Below, piece after piece: positions 39,204-50,798 of a stretch of 64,000 nt of DNA; the stretch's first letter is position 1; the number at the start of each line of letters is the position of its first letter. This stretch comes from Frederiksenia canicola. Lineage in GTDB: Bacteria; Pseudomonadota; Gammaproteobacteria; Enterobacterales; Pasteurellaceae. Location: NCBI RefSeq assembly GCF_011455495.1, contig NZ_CP015029.1, forward strand, positions 2,046,740-2,110,739. The letters run 5' to 3'. The notes beneath the pieces were generated by a model. It did not search any database and was not told the origin of the DNA. It was given only the letters and a program-made list of their open reading frames with translations. The translations under genes were made by a program, and so were the position numbers.

Positions 39204-40091
39204 ATGGAAACTCAGGTTATTTTATTCATTGTTGCAGGATTACTGATAGCGATTCTAGTTGGTGCCAGTATTTGGTCAGCTCGTCGTGAAAAATCACGCG
39301 TGTTTTCTAATACGTTTTCAACTCGACCACCATCAACGCCAATCAATACGGAGTTACATTCAAATGTTCCGCCTACTCTTGCACCGCAACCGTTTAATGC
39401 CCAATCAAATACGACTAACCAAACAGTCAATGAACCTTTTACTCCAATCGATCGGCAAGAAATCGAAAATAGCGTAAAAAACATCCAAATCCGTTTACCA
39501 AACCAACAACCAGACGCGTATCCACAGGAACCACAGCCTGCATTCTCAACTCAGCCAATCCAAACTGGTGAGCCAACCCCAACACAAGCGGTCGAATCCA
39601 CGCCCGCTTTTGCAGATCCAACGCCAACAGTACAGCTCGAACAGCCAGAATCTGTTGCACCGCAAGCAAATTCAGAGCCTGTAGCAGAAGAACCGCAAAT
39701 GGTCACACTCTATGTGGTCGCACCAGAAGGGATGCAATTCCGTGGTGATACCATCCAACAAAGTCTAGATGCCTTAGGCTTCCAATTCGGTGAGTACAAT
39801 ATTTTCCATCGCCATATTGATAACGCTTCAAGCCCTGTGCTTTTCAGCGTTGCCAATATGTTGCAACCAGGCGTTTTTGATTTGAATAAAATGGATCAGT
39901 TCACTACTGTTGGGCTTGTCTTTTTTATGCACCTGCCATCTGCAGGTAATGATTTAGTCAATGTTCGCTTGATGATCAAAACGGTTGAAAGCTTTGCTCA
40001 ATCCCTTGGTGGCTTCGTGTTAAACGATCAACATCAACTGTTTGACGATCAATCTCGCCAAGCCTACTTGCTGCGAGTGACCCAGCAATAA
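39204..40091 (+). CDS. zipA: Cell division protein ZipA
   Basis: Inner-membrane anchor of FtsZ at the division site. From the ATG at 39204 (GAGGA site at 39195) the protein has 295 residues: an N-terminal membrane segment (residues about 5-24), a charged patch, a Pro/Gln/Thr-rich linker (about 40-155) and the C-terminal FtsZ-binding domain beginning MVTLYVVAPEGMQFRGD. An upstream in-frame TTG at 39186 is less likely because the membrane segment should be N-terminal. Confidence 0.92.
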   Translation: METQVILFIVAGLLIAILVGASIWSARREKSRVFSNTFSTRPPSTPINTELHSNVPPTLAPQPFNAQSNTTNQTVNEPFTPIDRQEIENSVKNIQIRLPNQQPDAYPQEPQPAFSTQPIQTGEPTPTQAVESTPAFADPTPTVQLEQPESVAPQANSEPVAEEPQMVTLYVVAPEGMQFRGDTIQQSLDALGFQFGEYNIFHRHIDNASSPVLFSVANMLQPGVFDLNKMDQFTTVGLVFFMHLPSAGNDLVNVRLMIKTVESFAQSLGGFVLNDQHQLFDDQSRQAYLLRVTQQ

Positions 40092-42173
<2,082 letters not shown>

Positions 42174-42217
42174 CCGCTTGTAACCTTTCATTATCATCAT
42201 AAAAAGAAGGAAGAACT

Positions 42218-43507
42218 ATGACAACCATGCAAATTTATTTATCAACACAGCCTGCGGCAGAAGTTTGGGGCAAAAATGCAATTCTTTCCGTCAGCGATCA
42301 AGGTATGACGGTACATGGCGAGAAAAATGCCCTAACAACCATTCAAAAAGCCGCTCGTAAAATTAAAAATCAAGGTATTCTGAATGTTTCTTTAGCAGGC
42401 GATGGCTGGGGATTAGAAGAATGTTGGGCATTTCATCAAGGCTTTGTTAGCGTGAAAAATACGGGGTCTATTGCTTTCCCAGCCCTAGAAAACCAAGCGG
42501 AATTCGATGCCCGCTTAGCTTGTTCCACCTTCACCCGTGAGCTAATCAATGAGCCATCGGAAACACTCACGCCTGAAGCACTTGCTCACAAAGCGGCGGA
42601 ATTTATTGTTCACCAAGCCGATAAATTTGCAGGAAAAGGCAAAGTTTCTTTTGAAATTGTTGCTCGTGAAGCATTAAAAGAGCGTGGCTACAGCGGCATT
42701 TGGGCAGTAGGTAAAGGCTCTGCTAATCTACCAGCGATGTTGCAATTGGATTTCAACCCAACAGGCAACCCTGATGCCCCAGTATTAGCTTGCTTAGTTG
42801 GTAAAGGCATCACCTTTGATACTGGTGGTTACAGCTTAAAACCCAGTGAAGGAATGTCTACTATGCGAACCGATATGGGGGGAGCGGCATTAGTTACAGG
42901 TGCATTAGGCATGGCAATTGCTCGTGGTTTAAAACAGCGTGTCAAACTCTATCTCTGCTGTGCAGAAAATATGGTCAGCAGCCGAGCATTCAAATTAGGC
43001 GATATCATCACTTATCGCAATGGTGTAACTGCTGAAGTGTTAAATACCGATGCAGAAGGTCGTTTAGTATTAGCAGATGGCTTAATTGAAGCCGACAAAC
43101 AGAACCCACAATTTATTGTCGATTGTGCGACGTTAACTGGTGCTGCGAAAATTGCGGTTGGCAACGACTATCACTCAATTTTATCAATGGACGACAATTT
43201 GGTCGCCGATCTCGTTGCTGCAGCAAAAGCCGAAAACGAACCATTCTGGCGTTTACCGTTTGAAGAATTGCACCGCTCACAAATTATTTCATCCTTTGCT
43301 GATATTGCAAACACCAGCACCGTGCCTGTCGCAGCGGGCGCCAGCACAGCAACCGCATTTTTATCTTATTTTGTGAAAAATTATCAACAAAATTGGCTAC
43401 ATATCGACTGCTCTGCGACTTTCCGCAAAACAGCAAGCGATCTGTGGGCTGTTGGTGCAACGGGAATTGGCATCAAAACCTTAGCAAACTTGCTCACATC
43501 AAAATAG
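42218..43507 (+). CDS. pepB: Peptidase B (M17 aminopeptidase)
   Basis: Second M17 aminopeptidase of the window, 429 residues, closer to PepB than PepA. The catalytic domain shows [19 protein letters not shown] near residue 190, [11 protein letters not shown] and the signature [13 protein letters not shown]. The N-terminal domain is shorter than in PepA. An AAGGAAGAA site precedes the ATG. The gene stands alone and ends in a strong terminator. Confidence 0.93.
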   Translation: MTTMQIYLSTQPAAEVWGKNAILSVSDQGMTVHGEKNALTTIQKAARKIKNQGILNVSLAGDGWGLEECWAFHQGFVSVKNTGSIAFPALENQAEFDARLACSTFTRELINEPSETLTPEALAHKAAEFIVHQADKFAGKGKVSFEIVAREALKERGYSGIWAVGKGSANLPAMLQLDFNPTGNPDAPVLACLVGKGITFDTGGYSLKPSEGMSTMRTDMGGAALVTGALGMAIARGLKQRVKLYLCCAENMVSSRAFKLGDIITYRNGVTAEVLNTDAEGRLVLADGLIEADKQNPQFIVDCATLTGAAKIAVGNDYHSILSMDDNLVADLVAAAKAENEPFWRLPFEELHRSQIISSFADIANTSTVPVAAGASTATAFLSYFVKNYQQNWLHIDCSATFRKTASDLWAVGATGIGIKTLANLLTSK

Positions 43508-43520
43508 TGTGATGCAATTA

Positions 43521-43568
43521 AAAAACCACGAGATCGGAGGTAATACCAGCACTTCTCGTGGTTTTTTT
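43521..43568. terminator. Terminator between pepB and the vWA gene
   Basis: AAAAACCACGAGA (43521-43533) pairs with TCTCGTGGTTTTT (43554-43566), a 13-bp stem with a 20-base loop and T-run. It works in both directions, as the vWA gene converges from the minus strand. Confidence 0.88.
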
Positions 43569-43569
43569 A

Positions 43570-44280
43570 TTATTTCTTACGTTCTTTCACATCTGCCTCA
43601 ATTTCCGCTTTCCAGCTTTCATCGAGCTGCTTACCGCGACGAACTTCTTGTACCGCACTATTGACCGCTTTGTAATTCATTTGAGTACCTTGGCTATCGG
43701 AAATGTACTCTACCGCTCTGCTTTTATCTATCCCAAAAGACTCTGCTGTGTTAATCGCATCAATATTTGCCCCTAAAAATAAAAACTCCCATTCCTGTTT
43801 TTTCTGTTGTTCAGTAATCAGTTGTTTCACTTTATCCAGTTTAAATTCTTGGCTTGCATTCTCCATGCCATCGGTAATAATCACAAACAGAACCCTTTCA
43901 GACTTCATTTTTTCTGACGCTTTTTGTTGCTGTTTCACATTCACAATCGTTTTACCAATCGCATCTAATAACGCCGTATTTCCTCTTACAAAATACTCTT
44001 TTTCCGTAATTGGGCTCACTTTCTCTAGTGGAATGCGATTATGTAGTAGTTCATACTTATGATCAAATAACACCGTCGTAACAAAAGCCAGCCCTTTTTC
44101 TTTCTTCTGTTTTTCCAACATGGCATTGAAGCCACCAATAGTATCGGATTCTAATCCCCCCATCGAGCCACTGCGGTCGAGAATAAAAACAAGTTGTGTA
44201 TCAACCAGCGGAGCGGAGATTTCGTGTGCTTTAGCGGTAACACCACAGAACAATAAGCAAAACAAGATGAATTTTTTCAT
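43570..44280 (-). CDS. Exported von Willebrand factor A domain protein
   Basis: Protein of 236 residues with a signal peptide (MKKFILFCLLFCGVTAKA) and a single vWA domain. The MIDAS metal site is visible as DRSGSMGG near residues 35-42, with the Thr in RGNTALLDAIG near 97 and the Asp in ITDGMENA near 135. The C-terminus is Lys/Glu-rich. No membrane anchor is seen, so it is probably periplasmic or secreted. Function unknown; such proteins often bind a partner through the metal site. Its start is only about 70 bases from the first of three LexA-like boxes shared with the divergent UmuD-like gene, so SOS control is possible. Confidence 0.78.
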   Translation of the reverse strand: MKKFILFCLLFCGVTAKAHEISAPLVDTQLVFILDRSGSMGGLESDTIGGFNAMLEKQKKEKGLAFVTTVLFDHKYELLHNRIPLEKVSPITEKEYFVRGNTALLDAIGKTIVNVKQQQKASEKMKSERVLFVIITDGMENASQEFKLDKVKQLITEQQKKQEWEFLFLGANIDAINTAESFGIDKSRAVEYISDSQGTQMNYKAVNSAVQEVRRGKQLDESWKAEIEADVKERKK

Positions 44281-44349
44281 AACAGATGCCTCATATTGGG
44301 ATAAAAGATAACAAAGTGTAATCTAAAACAAGTAATAATTAGAACAAAA

Positions 44350-44434
44350 TACTGTATTTATTTACAAAAATTTTATTTCAAGCATTGACACTGTCTGTTT
44401 AACCAGTAAAATAACCCTGTATAAACAATCAGCT
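44350..44434 (+). promoter_or_regulatory. Three LexA-like (SOS) boxes upstream of the UmuD-like gene
   Basis: Compared with TACTGTATATATATACAGTA there are three sites: TACTGTATTTATTTACAAAA (44350-44369, 16 of 20 matches), CACTGTCTGTTTAACCAGTA (44389-44408, both ACTGT and CAGTA ends kept) and CTGTATAAACAATCAG (44417-44432, one mismatch in the CTGT-N8-ACAG frame). They occupy the divergent gap and end 15 bases before the ATG. A GGAG site follows the last one. Confidence 0.72.
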
Positions 44435-44448
44435 CTTGGAGACTTACT

Positions 44449-44880
44449 ATGGCACATCTCAGATCGCTTGAACGTGAACGTTCCTATCAACCTATTCCAC
44501 TTTACCGTGATTTCAACACACAGCGTTCAATCAAATTGGATTTAAATTCACTTTGTATTCGTCGCCCAACAGAGACTTTTTTTATCCATGTGAAAAATCC
44601 AAACCTAATTGCATGGGGAATTGAGTTAGACGATCTGCTAATTGTTGAGCAGAGCGAGCAGATTTTAATCAACGATCTTTTTGTATTAGAAAAAGACGGA
44701 GAATATAAGTTTTATCAATTTTTCAATGAAGTAAATGGGGAAAAAATCCTGTTTTCTTTGGATGTTAGCGAACCGAACTTACGCATTCAAGAATGGGATG
44801 AAATCAATGTTGCAGGCGTGATTACCAATGTAGTACATCAAATGCGAAACCGCACATCTCCAATGAAATATGCGGCTTAA
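44449..44880 (+). CDS. UmuD/LexA-like (S24 peptidase fold) protein without catalytic residues
   Basis: Protein of 143 residues whose residues about 42-140 align by eye with the C-terminal domain of UmuD: TETFFIHVKN...GIELDDLLIVEQ, INDLFVLEKDGEYKF and the final strand INVAGVITNVVHQMR. The UmuD Ser60 segment (SGDSM) is replaced by NPNLI (about residues 50-54) and Lys97 by Tyr at about 89, so both catalytic residues appear lost. The N-terminal arm has no Cys-Gly or Ala-Gly cleavage pair. No umuC lies beside it. With three LexA-like boxes upstream it looks SOS-induced. A role as a non-cleavable dimer partner of a distant polymerase is inference. Confidence 0.65.
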   Translation: MAHLRSLERERSYQPIPLYRDFNTQRSIKLDLNSLCIRRPTETFFIHVKNPNLIAWGIELDDLLIVEQSEQILINDLFVLEKDGEYKFYQFFNEVNGEKILFSLDVSEPNLRIQEWDEINVAGVITNVVHQMRNRTSPMKYAA

Positions 44881-44920
44881 CATTTGCAAAGTTTTCTAAG
44901 AATCTGACCGCTTGTAGTGC

Positions 44921-45424
44921 TTACAACACACGGCGAGATTGAGTATAAGTTCTTGCCCAATATTTTTCAGACAGTGAACTTGTGATTACGCCACGGCTTG
45001 AGCTAGCGTGAACAAATTTTCCGCCACCAATATAAATGCCAACGTGATGATTTTTACGGAAAAAGACTAAATCGCCTGGGCGTAATTCCTTTTTTGAAAT
45101 CGCTTTACCAGAATATTTTTGCTGAGCCGTGGAACGAGGTAAATGTAAGTTAAATGCACTATTCATTGCGGCTTTAACAAAGGCTGAGCAGTCAATGCCC
45201 GCTTTGGTTGTGCCACCTAAGCGATAGCGAGTACCCGCCCATTGACGATAAGCGGAAAGCACTTTGCTGGCATCTGAATTTTTGCTCTGAGTATGCGTAA
45301 TTTGATTCGGCTTCGCCGCTTTAGTGCTTAAACTCGCATTGACCGTTGAAGAACATGCCGCTAATGCGAATACCGCAAGAGAAAAACACCATGTTTTTGT
45401 TAAAGTGAAAAATGATTTTTGCAT
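44921..45424 (-). CDS. NlpC/P60-family lipoprotein (Spr/MepS-like)
   Basis: Outer-membrane lipoprotein of 167 residues with lipobox L-A-A-C (signal peptide to about residue 23) and a C-terminal NlpC/P60 peptidoglycan endopeptidase domain. The catalytic Cys is in GIDCSAFVKAA, the His in FFRKNHHVGIYIGGG and the third polar residue in KFVHASSSRG. This is the MepS/Spr or NlpC type that cuts peptide cross-links during wall growth. I cannot separate the two subtypes from sequence alone. Confidence 0.9.
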   Translation of the reverse strand: MQKSFFTLTKTWCFSLAVFALAACSSTVNASLSTKAAKPNQITHTQSKNSDASKVLSAYRQWAGTRYRLGGTTKAGIDCSAFVKAAMNSAFNLHLPRSTAQQKYSGKAISKKELRPGDLVFFRKNHHVGIYIGGGKFVHASSSRGVITSSLSEKYWARTYTQSRRVL

Positions 45425-45494
45425 AATGATTTACCGTCTCGCCAGAACCCGAAAGCGAACAACCTCTGTTTAAAAACTCACATCAAAATAAAAT

Positions 45495-45517
45495 CGGCTT
45501 AGTTTTACACTAAGCCG
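45495..45517 (-). terminator. Terminator after nfo
   Basis: CGGCTTAG (45495-45502) pairs with CTAAGCCG (45510-45517); on the minus strand it is followed by ATTTTATTTTG. It lies just 3' of nfo and upstream of the NlpC/P60 gene. Confidence 0.75.
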
Positions 45518-45538
45518 TTCCAGTCAGACTAACATAAA

Positions 45539-46384
45539 CTAATTTTGTTCCAAAGAACGTAAAAATTTTATTTCATTCGCCCAATTTTCTGGCTGAATGG
45601 TTTCTAAAATCATCGGAATACCATCAAACCTGTTGTCTTGCATAATAAATTCAAACACGCCTGTACCAATAGTGCCATCTTGCAAAATATCGTGGCGATC
45701 CACTCGGCTTGCTAATGGCGTTTTCGAGCCATTTAGGTGCATTCCACGTAAATAGTCAAAGCCGACAACCTTGCTAAACTCGGCAAAAACGTGGCTGCTT
45801 TTTTCAAAAGAGCTGATGTCGTAGCCTGCAGAAAAGAGATGGCAAGTGTCCAAACAAACACCCACTCGGGCTTTATTTTCCACTTGCTCAATGATTTCAG
45901 CTAAATGCTCAAATCGCCAGCCCAAATTTGAGCCTTGTCCTGCGGTATTTTCAATCACCGCAATCACATTTGGCACCGCATCAATCGCCATATTGAGTGA
46001 CTCCGCAATGCGAGCTAAGCAATCTTTCTCAGAGATTTTATTGAGATGAGACCCTGGGTGAAAATTAAGCAGCTTCAAGCCAAGCTGATCGCAACGCTGC
46101 ATTTCATCAATAAACGCTTCGCGAGATTTGGCTAAATTTTCTGCTTCGGGATTCCCTAAGTTAATCAAATAGCTATCGTGGGGCAGAATTTGATCAGGAG
46201 AAAATTGATGCACCTTACAGAAACGTTTAAATTTTTCAATGGTTTCCGCTTTCAACGCAGGAGCTTTCCACTGACGCTGATTTTTAGTGAACAACGCAAA
46301 CGCATTTGCTCCAATTTCAACGGAACGCAACACCGCATTTTCTACACCACCCGATGCACTGACATGAGCCCCAACATATTTCAT
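45539..46384 (-). CDS. nfo: Endonuclease IV
   Basis: Apurinic/apyrimidinic endonuclease with three zinc ions, base excision repair. From the ATG at 46384 (AGAGGAAA site upstream) the protein has 281 residues; an in-frame longer frame to 46444 adds 20 non-family residues. Typical motifs are [16 protein letters not shown] at the start, [21 protein letters not shown] near 145, [14 protein letters not shown] near 175 and HLNGSK near 215. Confidence 0.95.
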   Translation of the reverse strand: MKYVGAHVSASGGVENAVLRSVEIGANAFALFTKNQRQWKAPALKAETIEKFKRFCKVHQFSPDQILPHDSYLINLGNPEAENLAKSREAFIDEMQRCDQLGLKLLNFHPGSHLNKISEKDCLARIAESLNMAIDAVPNVIAVIENTAGQGSNLGWRFEHLAEIIEQVENKARVGVCLDTCHLFSAGYDISSFEKSSHVFAEFSKVVGFDYLRGMHLNGSKTPLASRVDRHDILQDGTIGTGVFEFIMQDNRFDGIPMILETIQPENWANEIKFLRSLEQN

Positions 46385-46435
46385 CTGATTTCCTCTTTTT
46401 TGATGTAACATAGTAATTTTTTCAAGGACAAACTG

Positions 46436-47011
46436 ATGACCCAAACCACTATCAACGATTTTTCACTACTTTGCCGCTTATTCGGCAACCTATTCTACCG
46501 CCAACCGCAAGATCCCATTCTCGCAGGTACGTTCGCTTGGCTTGCACAAGGCAACTTACGCAGCAACTGGGCGTTATCCACCGACAGCCAAAGCGAGCAA
46601 GCCCTAAGCAGCGTAGAAAAAAATGCTCACCCTACGCAACTTACACCGAGTTATCAAGCACTTTTTAGCGAAAATGGCGCTATCGCTACAACAATTTCTG
46701 CCTATGGATTTTCCGTAGAAAACTTCGCCACCTTCCGCCAACAGCGTGGAATGCCCGCCTTGGACAATGCCGATCACGTGGCTTTACTGCTGCTCACGGC
46801 ATCGTGGATTGAAGATAATCTAGGCTCAACAGAAGCTCAACAAACCTTATTCGAGCAGTTTTTACTGCCTTGCTTGAGTAAATTCCTAGGACAAGTGGAA
46901 GCCTTCGACAATGGTTTCTACAAAGCTCTCGCCCAACTCACCCGCGATGCCTTATCTGCAATGGCGGATGAATTGGAGGAAGCTGTAGAACAAGGCGATA
47001 TGGAAGCGTAA
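46436..47011 (+). CDS. TorD-family molybdoenzyme chaperone
   Basis: Cytoplasmic helical protein of 191 residues matching the TorD/DmsD family, which protects the twin-arginine signal and assists cofactor loading of molybdenum reductases. Features: [16 protein letters not shown] at the start, [13 protein letters not shown] near 68, and [19 protein letters not shown] near 95, the family's (E/D)PxDH-like region in the form LDNADH. Its partner reductase is not in the window. The TAA stop is shared with an uptake signal (TAACAAGCGGTCAG, core 47011-47019). Confidence 0.82.
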   Translation: MTQTTINDFSLLCRLFGNLFYRQPQDPILAGTFAWLAQGNLRSNWALSTDSQSEQALSSVEKNAHPTQLTPSYQALFSENGAIATTISAYGFSVENFATFRQQRGMPALDNADHVALLLLTASWIEDNLGSTEAQQTLFEQFLLPCLSKFLGQVEAFDNGFYKALAQLTRDALSAMADELEEAVEQGDMEA

Positions 47012-47087
47012 CAAGCGGTCAGTTGCATAGCATTTTTTGCCACTCAAAAAGGGGCAGCTATACCGCTTCATCACCAGCGTTTTTGCC

Positions 47088-48407
47088 CTATACCTTTTCA
47101 AACAACGAAATCGACTCCAAATGGGCTGTGTTGGGGAACATATCGATCATCGCACAACGTGTCAGGCGATAGCCATTGGCGATCAACTTTTCGGCGTCTC
47201 GTACCAAGGTGGCAGGATTGCAGGAAACATAAACCATTCGCTCAGGTTGCAGCTGGCAGAGATGATCAAGAGCGAACCATGCCCCGTTGCGTGCGGGGTC
47301 GAGCAGCACTTTGTTGAATTTTTCTGCCGCCCAAAGCTGATCCACAAAAGGCTGATCGAGATCCGTTTGGAAAAATTGGGCGTTCAAAATGCCATTGCCA
47401 ACCGCATTCTGTGTTGCTTGCTCAACCATTGCAGCAACACCTTCAATTCCAACCGCTTGTGCCGCTTGCTTAGCAATCGGCAAGGTGAAATTGCCCATTC
47501 CGCAGAAGAGATCCAACACTCGATCTTGCGGGGTGAGCGATAACCAATCCAACGCAGTGGCGACCATGCTCGCGTTCAGCTCGGCATTGACTTGAATAAA
47601 ATCCCGAATGGAAAATGCTAATTTCAGCCCGTCAATTTGATAATAAGGTGGTTCACCACGCCATTGTTCTACCTGCTCTTTTTCGGTCATCACAAATAAC
47701 GACAAATTTTCCATTCCAGCAAACTGACGTAAATTTTCGCTATCTTGTTGATGTAATGGACCAATATGGCGAAGTAGCAAGCAGATGCCGTTATCTGCTC
47801 GCACCAATTCCAAATGCCCCAACTGCTTTTTATTTTTCCAACCAGAAAGCAGTTGCTGCAATTTAGGTAATAATGCAGAAAGGGACGGTTCGAGCATTTC
47901 GCACTCGCTAACTGGCACGATTTGCTGCGAATTTGCCTGTCGAAAGCCAAGCACCACACCGTTTTTCTCTACGCCAATATGCAATTTAGCACGACGGCGA
48001 TAGCCCGTAGCACGGCCGACAATCATTGGCTGGAAATCAATCGGGCTGTCTTGTAGCCGTTGTAACCTTTGGAACAAGGCTTTTTGCTTGGCGGCTCGTT
48101 GCATCTCCAGCGAAATATGCTGCATTTGACAGCCACCACAACGCCCATAAATTGCACAACTTGGCACTTGCCGATTTGCCGATTTTTGCTTAAACCTGAC
48201 CGCTTTTGCCCGCCCAAACTGGCGTTTTTCTTCGATCACCACCGCTTCAACCTGTTCATTCGGCAACGCATTTTCCACAAACCACGTTTTGCCCTCGACC
48301 TTTGCCACGCCAAGCCCTTGATAGTCTAGATCTTGAATGGTAAAAGGGCGACAAGCGGTCGGTTTTGTGGATTTTTTTGCAGATTTATCGGAATAGAAAA
48401 GTGCCAT
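47088..48407 (-). CDS. rlmD: 23S rRNA (uracil1939-C5)-methyltransferase RlmD
   Basis: SAM-dependent rRNA methylase with an iron-sulfur cluster. The protein has 439 residues: N-terminal TRAM domain, cluster cysteines in CAIYGRCGGCQ (near 80-90) with a later SECEM, SAM site VLDLFCGMGNFTLPIA near 296, DPARNGAW near 365 and the catalytic Cys in VYVSCNPATLVRD near 390. It is convergent with the TorD-family gene. Confidence 0.95.
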   Translation of the reverse strand: MALFYSDKSAKKSTKPTACRPFTIQDLDYQGLGVAKVEGKTWFVENALPNEQVEAVVIEEKRQFGRAKAVRFKQKSANRQVPSCAIYGRCGGCQMQHISLEMQRAAKQKALFQRLQRLQDSPIDFQPMIVGRATGYRRRAKLHIGVEKNGVVLGFRQANSQQIVPVSECEMLEPSLSALLPKLQQLLSGWKNKKQLGHLELVRADNGICLLLRHIGPLHQQDSENLRQFAGMENLSLFVMTEKEQVEQWRGEPPYYQIDGLKLAFSIRDFIQVNAELNASMVATALDWLSLTPQDRVLDLFCGMGNFTLPIAKQAAQAVGIEGVAAMVEQATQNAVGNGILNAQFFQTDLDQPFVDQLWAAEKFNKVLLDPARNGAWFALDHLCQLQPERMVYVSCNPATLVRDAEKLIANGYRLTRCAMIDMFPNTAHLESISLFEKV

Positions 48408-48473
48408 GAAATAGGGTTGAATGGGAAAAAGATTGGCGTATTATAGCGGAAAATTTTACGCAAGGGGCTAGGT

Positions 48474-49865
48474 ATGAACAGCGCGATTTGGACAGAACGA
48501 TTTTTAGGCGATAAGCAACGAGAAAACGATCACCGCTCACCGTTTCAGCGGGATCGCGGGCGGATTTTGCATTCAGAGGCATTTCGCTGTTTGCAAGCCA
48601 AAACCCAAATTCACGCCGTGGGCGAAGACGATTTCTATCGCACCCGCTTGACCCATTCCCTTGAAGTGGCACAAATTGGCAACAGCTTGCGAGCGAAGCT
48701 CGAACGGGATCGCCAAGGCTTCTTACAAGCGGTCAGATTCTCCGATTTTTTTGCAAATCCTCTCTTCAATGCTGAATCTCGCCAATCTCAAGGGGGTAAA
48801 AGTGATGCATTTTACGCCAATCTGGTCGAGAATTTGACTGACTTGCTCCCTTCTCGTAGTTTGATTGAATCGCTCTGTTTTGCTCACGACATTGGGCATC
48901 CGCCTTTTGGGCATGGGGGAGAAATGGCGTTGAATTACAAAATGCGTGAACACGGCGGCTTTGAAGGCAACGCTCAGTCTTTTCGCATCGTGACTCAACT
49001 GGAACCCTACACTGAAAATGCAGGGATGAATCTCACTCGCCGCACCTTGCTTGGCATCATCAAATACCCTGCATTGATTGATGAGACAGCTCCTCGCTCG
49101 CCGAAAATCATCACCGAAAGCCGCTTTATCAATTTGCACGATGTGAAAACGAGCAAAGGCTTATTTCGAGATGATGAACGCTTTTTTGATTGGGTGCTAG
49201 CTCCGCTTTCTGCTCACGATCGCCAACTATTCCGTGCCGTTGTGGCAAGCGAAAATCCCGAACTGCCAAACAAAACCTGCTACAAATCCCTTGATTGCAG
49301 CATTATGGAATTGGCAGACGACATTGCTTACGGCGTGCACGATTTGGAAGATGCGATTGTAGGCGGTATGGTTACGCCGCAATCGTGGCAAGCGGCGGAA
49401 GATGCCTTAGCGAATTGTTCATCGCAGTGGATTAAAACCCGCTTGCCTGAACTGCGTGAGAAGCTGTTTTCGGCACATCGTTATCAGCGAAAAGATGTAA
49501 TCGGAGCATTGGTCAATCACTTTGTCACCAATGTGCAGTGGCGAGAAGTTGCGGAATTTGATGAACCGTTGCTGCGTTTTAATGCGGCTTTACCAGACGA
49601 TGTACAAGCCGTGCTTGATGTATTAAAAACCTTTGTCTATCAATATGTTATCTGCGATGTTAAAACCCAACGAGTCGAATACAAAGGACAACGGATTTTA
49701 ATGGATTTATTCGATATGCTCTCTTGCGACCCCACTCGTTTATTGCCGAAAGCGGTAGCCGATCGCTGGAAAGCCACCGAAGAACGCAAACGCCCACGCA
49801 TTATTTGCGATTATTTAGCCAGTATGTCCGATGGGCAAGCATTTAAGTTGTATCAAAGTTTGTAG
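48474..49865 (+). CDS. dgt: dGTPase-like HD-domain phosphohydrolase
   Basis: Hydrolyses deoxyguanosine triphosphate to deoxyguanosine and triphosphate. The protein has 463 residues with HD-domain metal ligands in [13 protein letters not shown] (His) and [16 protein letters not shown] (His-Asp). Between these, residues about 80-115 form an extra loop ([15 protein letters not shown]) whose DNA is a complete uptake signal from 48725 with its TTTTGCAAA tail. It may therefore be an uptake-signal-encoded insertion. The following nitroreductase starts eight bases downstream. Confidence 0.88.
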   Translation: MNSAIWTERFLGDKQRENDHRSPFQRDRGRILHSEAFRCLQAKTQIHAVGEDDFYRTRLTHSLEVAQIGNSLRAKLERDRQGFLQAVRFSDFFANPLFNAESRQSQGGKSDAFYANLVENLTDLLPSRSLIESLCFAHDIGHPPFGHGGEMALNYKMREHGGFEGNAQSFRIVTQLEPYTENAGMNLTRRTLLGIIKYPALIDETAPRSPKIITESRFINLHDVKTSKGLFRDDERFFDWVLAPLSAHDRQLFRAVVASENPELPNKTCYKSLDCSIMELADDIAYGVHDLEDAIVGGMVTPQSWQAAEDALANCSSQWIKTRLPELREKLFSAHRYQRKDVIGALVNHFVTNVQWREVAEFDEPLLRFNAALPDDVQAVLDVLKTFVYQYVICDVKTQRVEYKGQRILMDLFDMLSCDPTRLLPKAVADRWKATEERKRPRIICDYLASMSDGQAFKLYQSL

Positions 49866-49873
49866 GGGGAATT

Positions 49874-50602
49874 ATGGCATTACACGATTTGTTGAACTAC
49901 CGCCGAGCGGTGCGTTATTTTGATGCGGAACAACCACTTGATAACGATAAAGTCAAACACTGTTTAGCCCTTGCCACCTTGGCACCCACAAGTTCGAATA
50001 TGCAGCTTTACGAGTGCTATCACATCACCGACAACACGTTGCTCGACCAGCTCGCCACCGCGTGTTTAGGACAGCAAGCCGCACGCACGGCACAGCAAAT
50101 GGTGGTGTTTGTCACTCGCCAAGATCTTTATCAACAACGGGCCAATGCCGTGCTTGAGTTTGAAATTGACAATATCAAACGCCACAGCCCACCTGAGCGG
50201 TGGGAGAATCGTATCAACGGCAAAAAAGCCTACTACGCTAAGTTAATGCCCTTTGTATATCGTCGCTTTTTCGGTTTACTGGGACTGTTTCGCAAAGCGA
50301 TCGCTTACACCATTCGCCTACATCGCCCCATTAAAACCGATGTTTCCGAAGCCGATATACGAGTGACGGTGCATAAAAGCTGTGCATTAGTCGCTCAAAC
50401 ATTTATGTTAGCCATGGCAGAGCAAGGCTACGATACTTGCCCGCTAGAAGGGCTTGATAGCCGCCGAGTAAAGAAAATCCTCGATCTACCAAGCGGTGCT
50501 GAAATCAATATGATTGTCTCTTGCGGTGTTCGCAAAGCAGGGCGGGGAATTTGGGGCGAGCGTTATCGAGTGCCTTTTGAGCAAATTTACCGCCAACGGT
50601 AG
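49874..50602 (+). CDS. Nitroreductase-family flavoprotein
   Basis: FMN-dependent oxidoreductase fold, 242 residues. The N-terminal motif LLNYRRAVRYFDAEQPL near residue 6, LATLAPTSSNMQLYECY near 37 and the C-terminal CPLEGLDSRRVKKIL are typical of the family. The natural substrate is unknown. It follows dgt at eight bases with GGGGGAATT before the ATG, so the pair is probably co-transcribed. Confidence 0.88.
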   Translation: MALHDLLNYRRAVRYFDAEQPLDNDKVKHCLALATLAPTSSNMQLYECYHITDNTLLDQLATACLGQQAARTAQQMVVFVTRQDLYQQRANAVLEFEIDNIKRHSPPERWENRINGKKAYYAKLMPFVYRRFFGLLGLFRKAIAYTIRLHRPIKTDVSEADIRVTVHKSCALVAQTFMLAMAEQGYDTCPLEGLDSRRVKKILDLPSGAEINMIVSCGVRKAGRGIWGERYRVPFEQIYRQR

Positions 50603-50612
50603 CAAAAGCGTA

Positions 50613-50638
50613 AACAGACCGCTTACAAGCGGTCTGTT
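50613..50638. repeat. Near-abutting uptake-signal hairpin
   Basis: AACAGACCGCTT (50613-50624), two bases, then AAGCGGTCTGTT (50627-50638): a perfect 12-bp inverted repeat of opposed uptake signals, 10 bases after the nitroreductase stop. The T-run is weak, so termination is uncertain. A further partial uptake signal with a TCTCACCGCTT end is near 50710-50720. Confidence 0.8.
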
Positions 50639-50798
50639 CCTGTGAATTTTTTGCAAATGACGAGATATACACATTTTCAACATCTCATGATGTGCAAAAT
50701 TTTTCGCAAATCTCACCGCTTATTGATATTTTCTCTTGTTAAAAAAATGTAAATGCAAGAGAATATTGGCGTAAGTTTTCATTCTGTAAGGAGAAGAT

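Noticed and set aside
50639-50798. TPP riboswitch before the TenA-like gene
   Set aside because: Neither the CTGAGA nor the ACCTGATC-type core of the TPP aptamer can be found.
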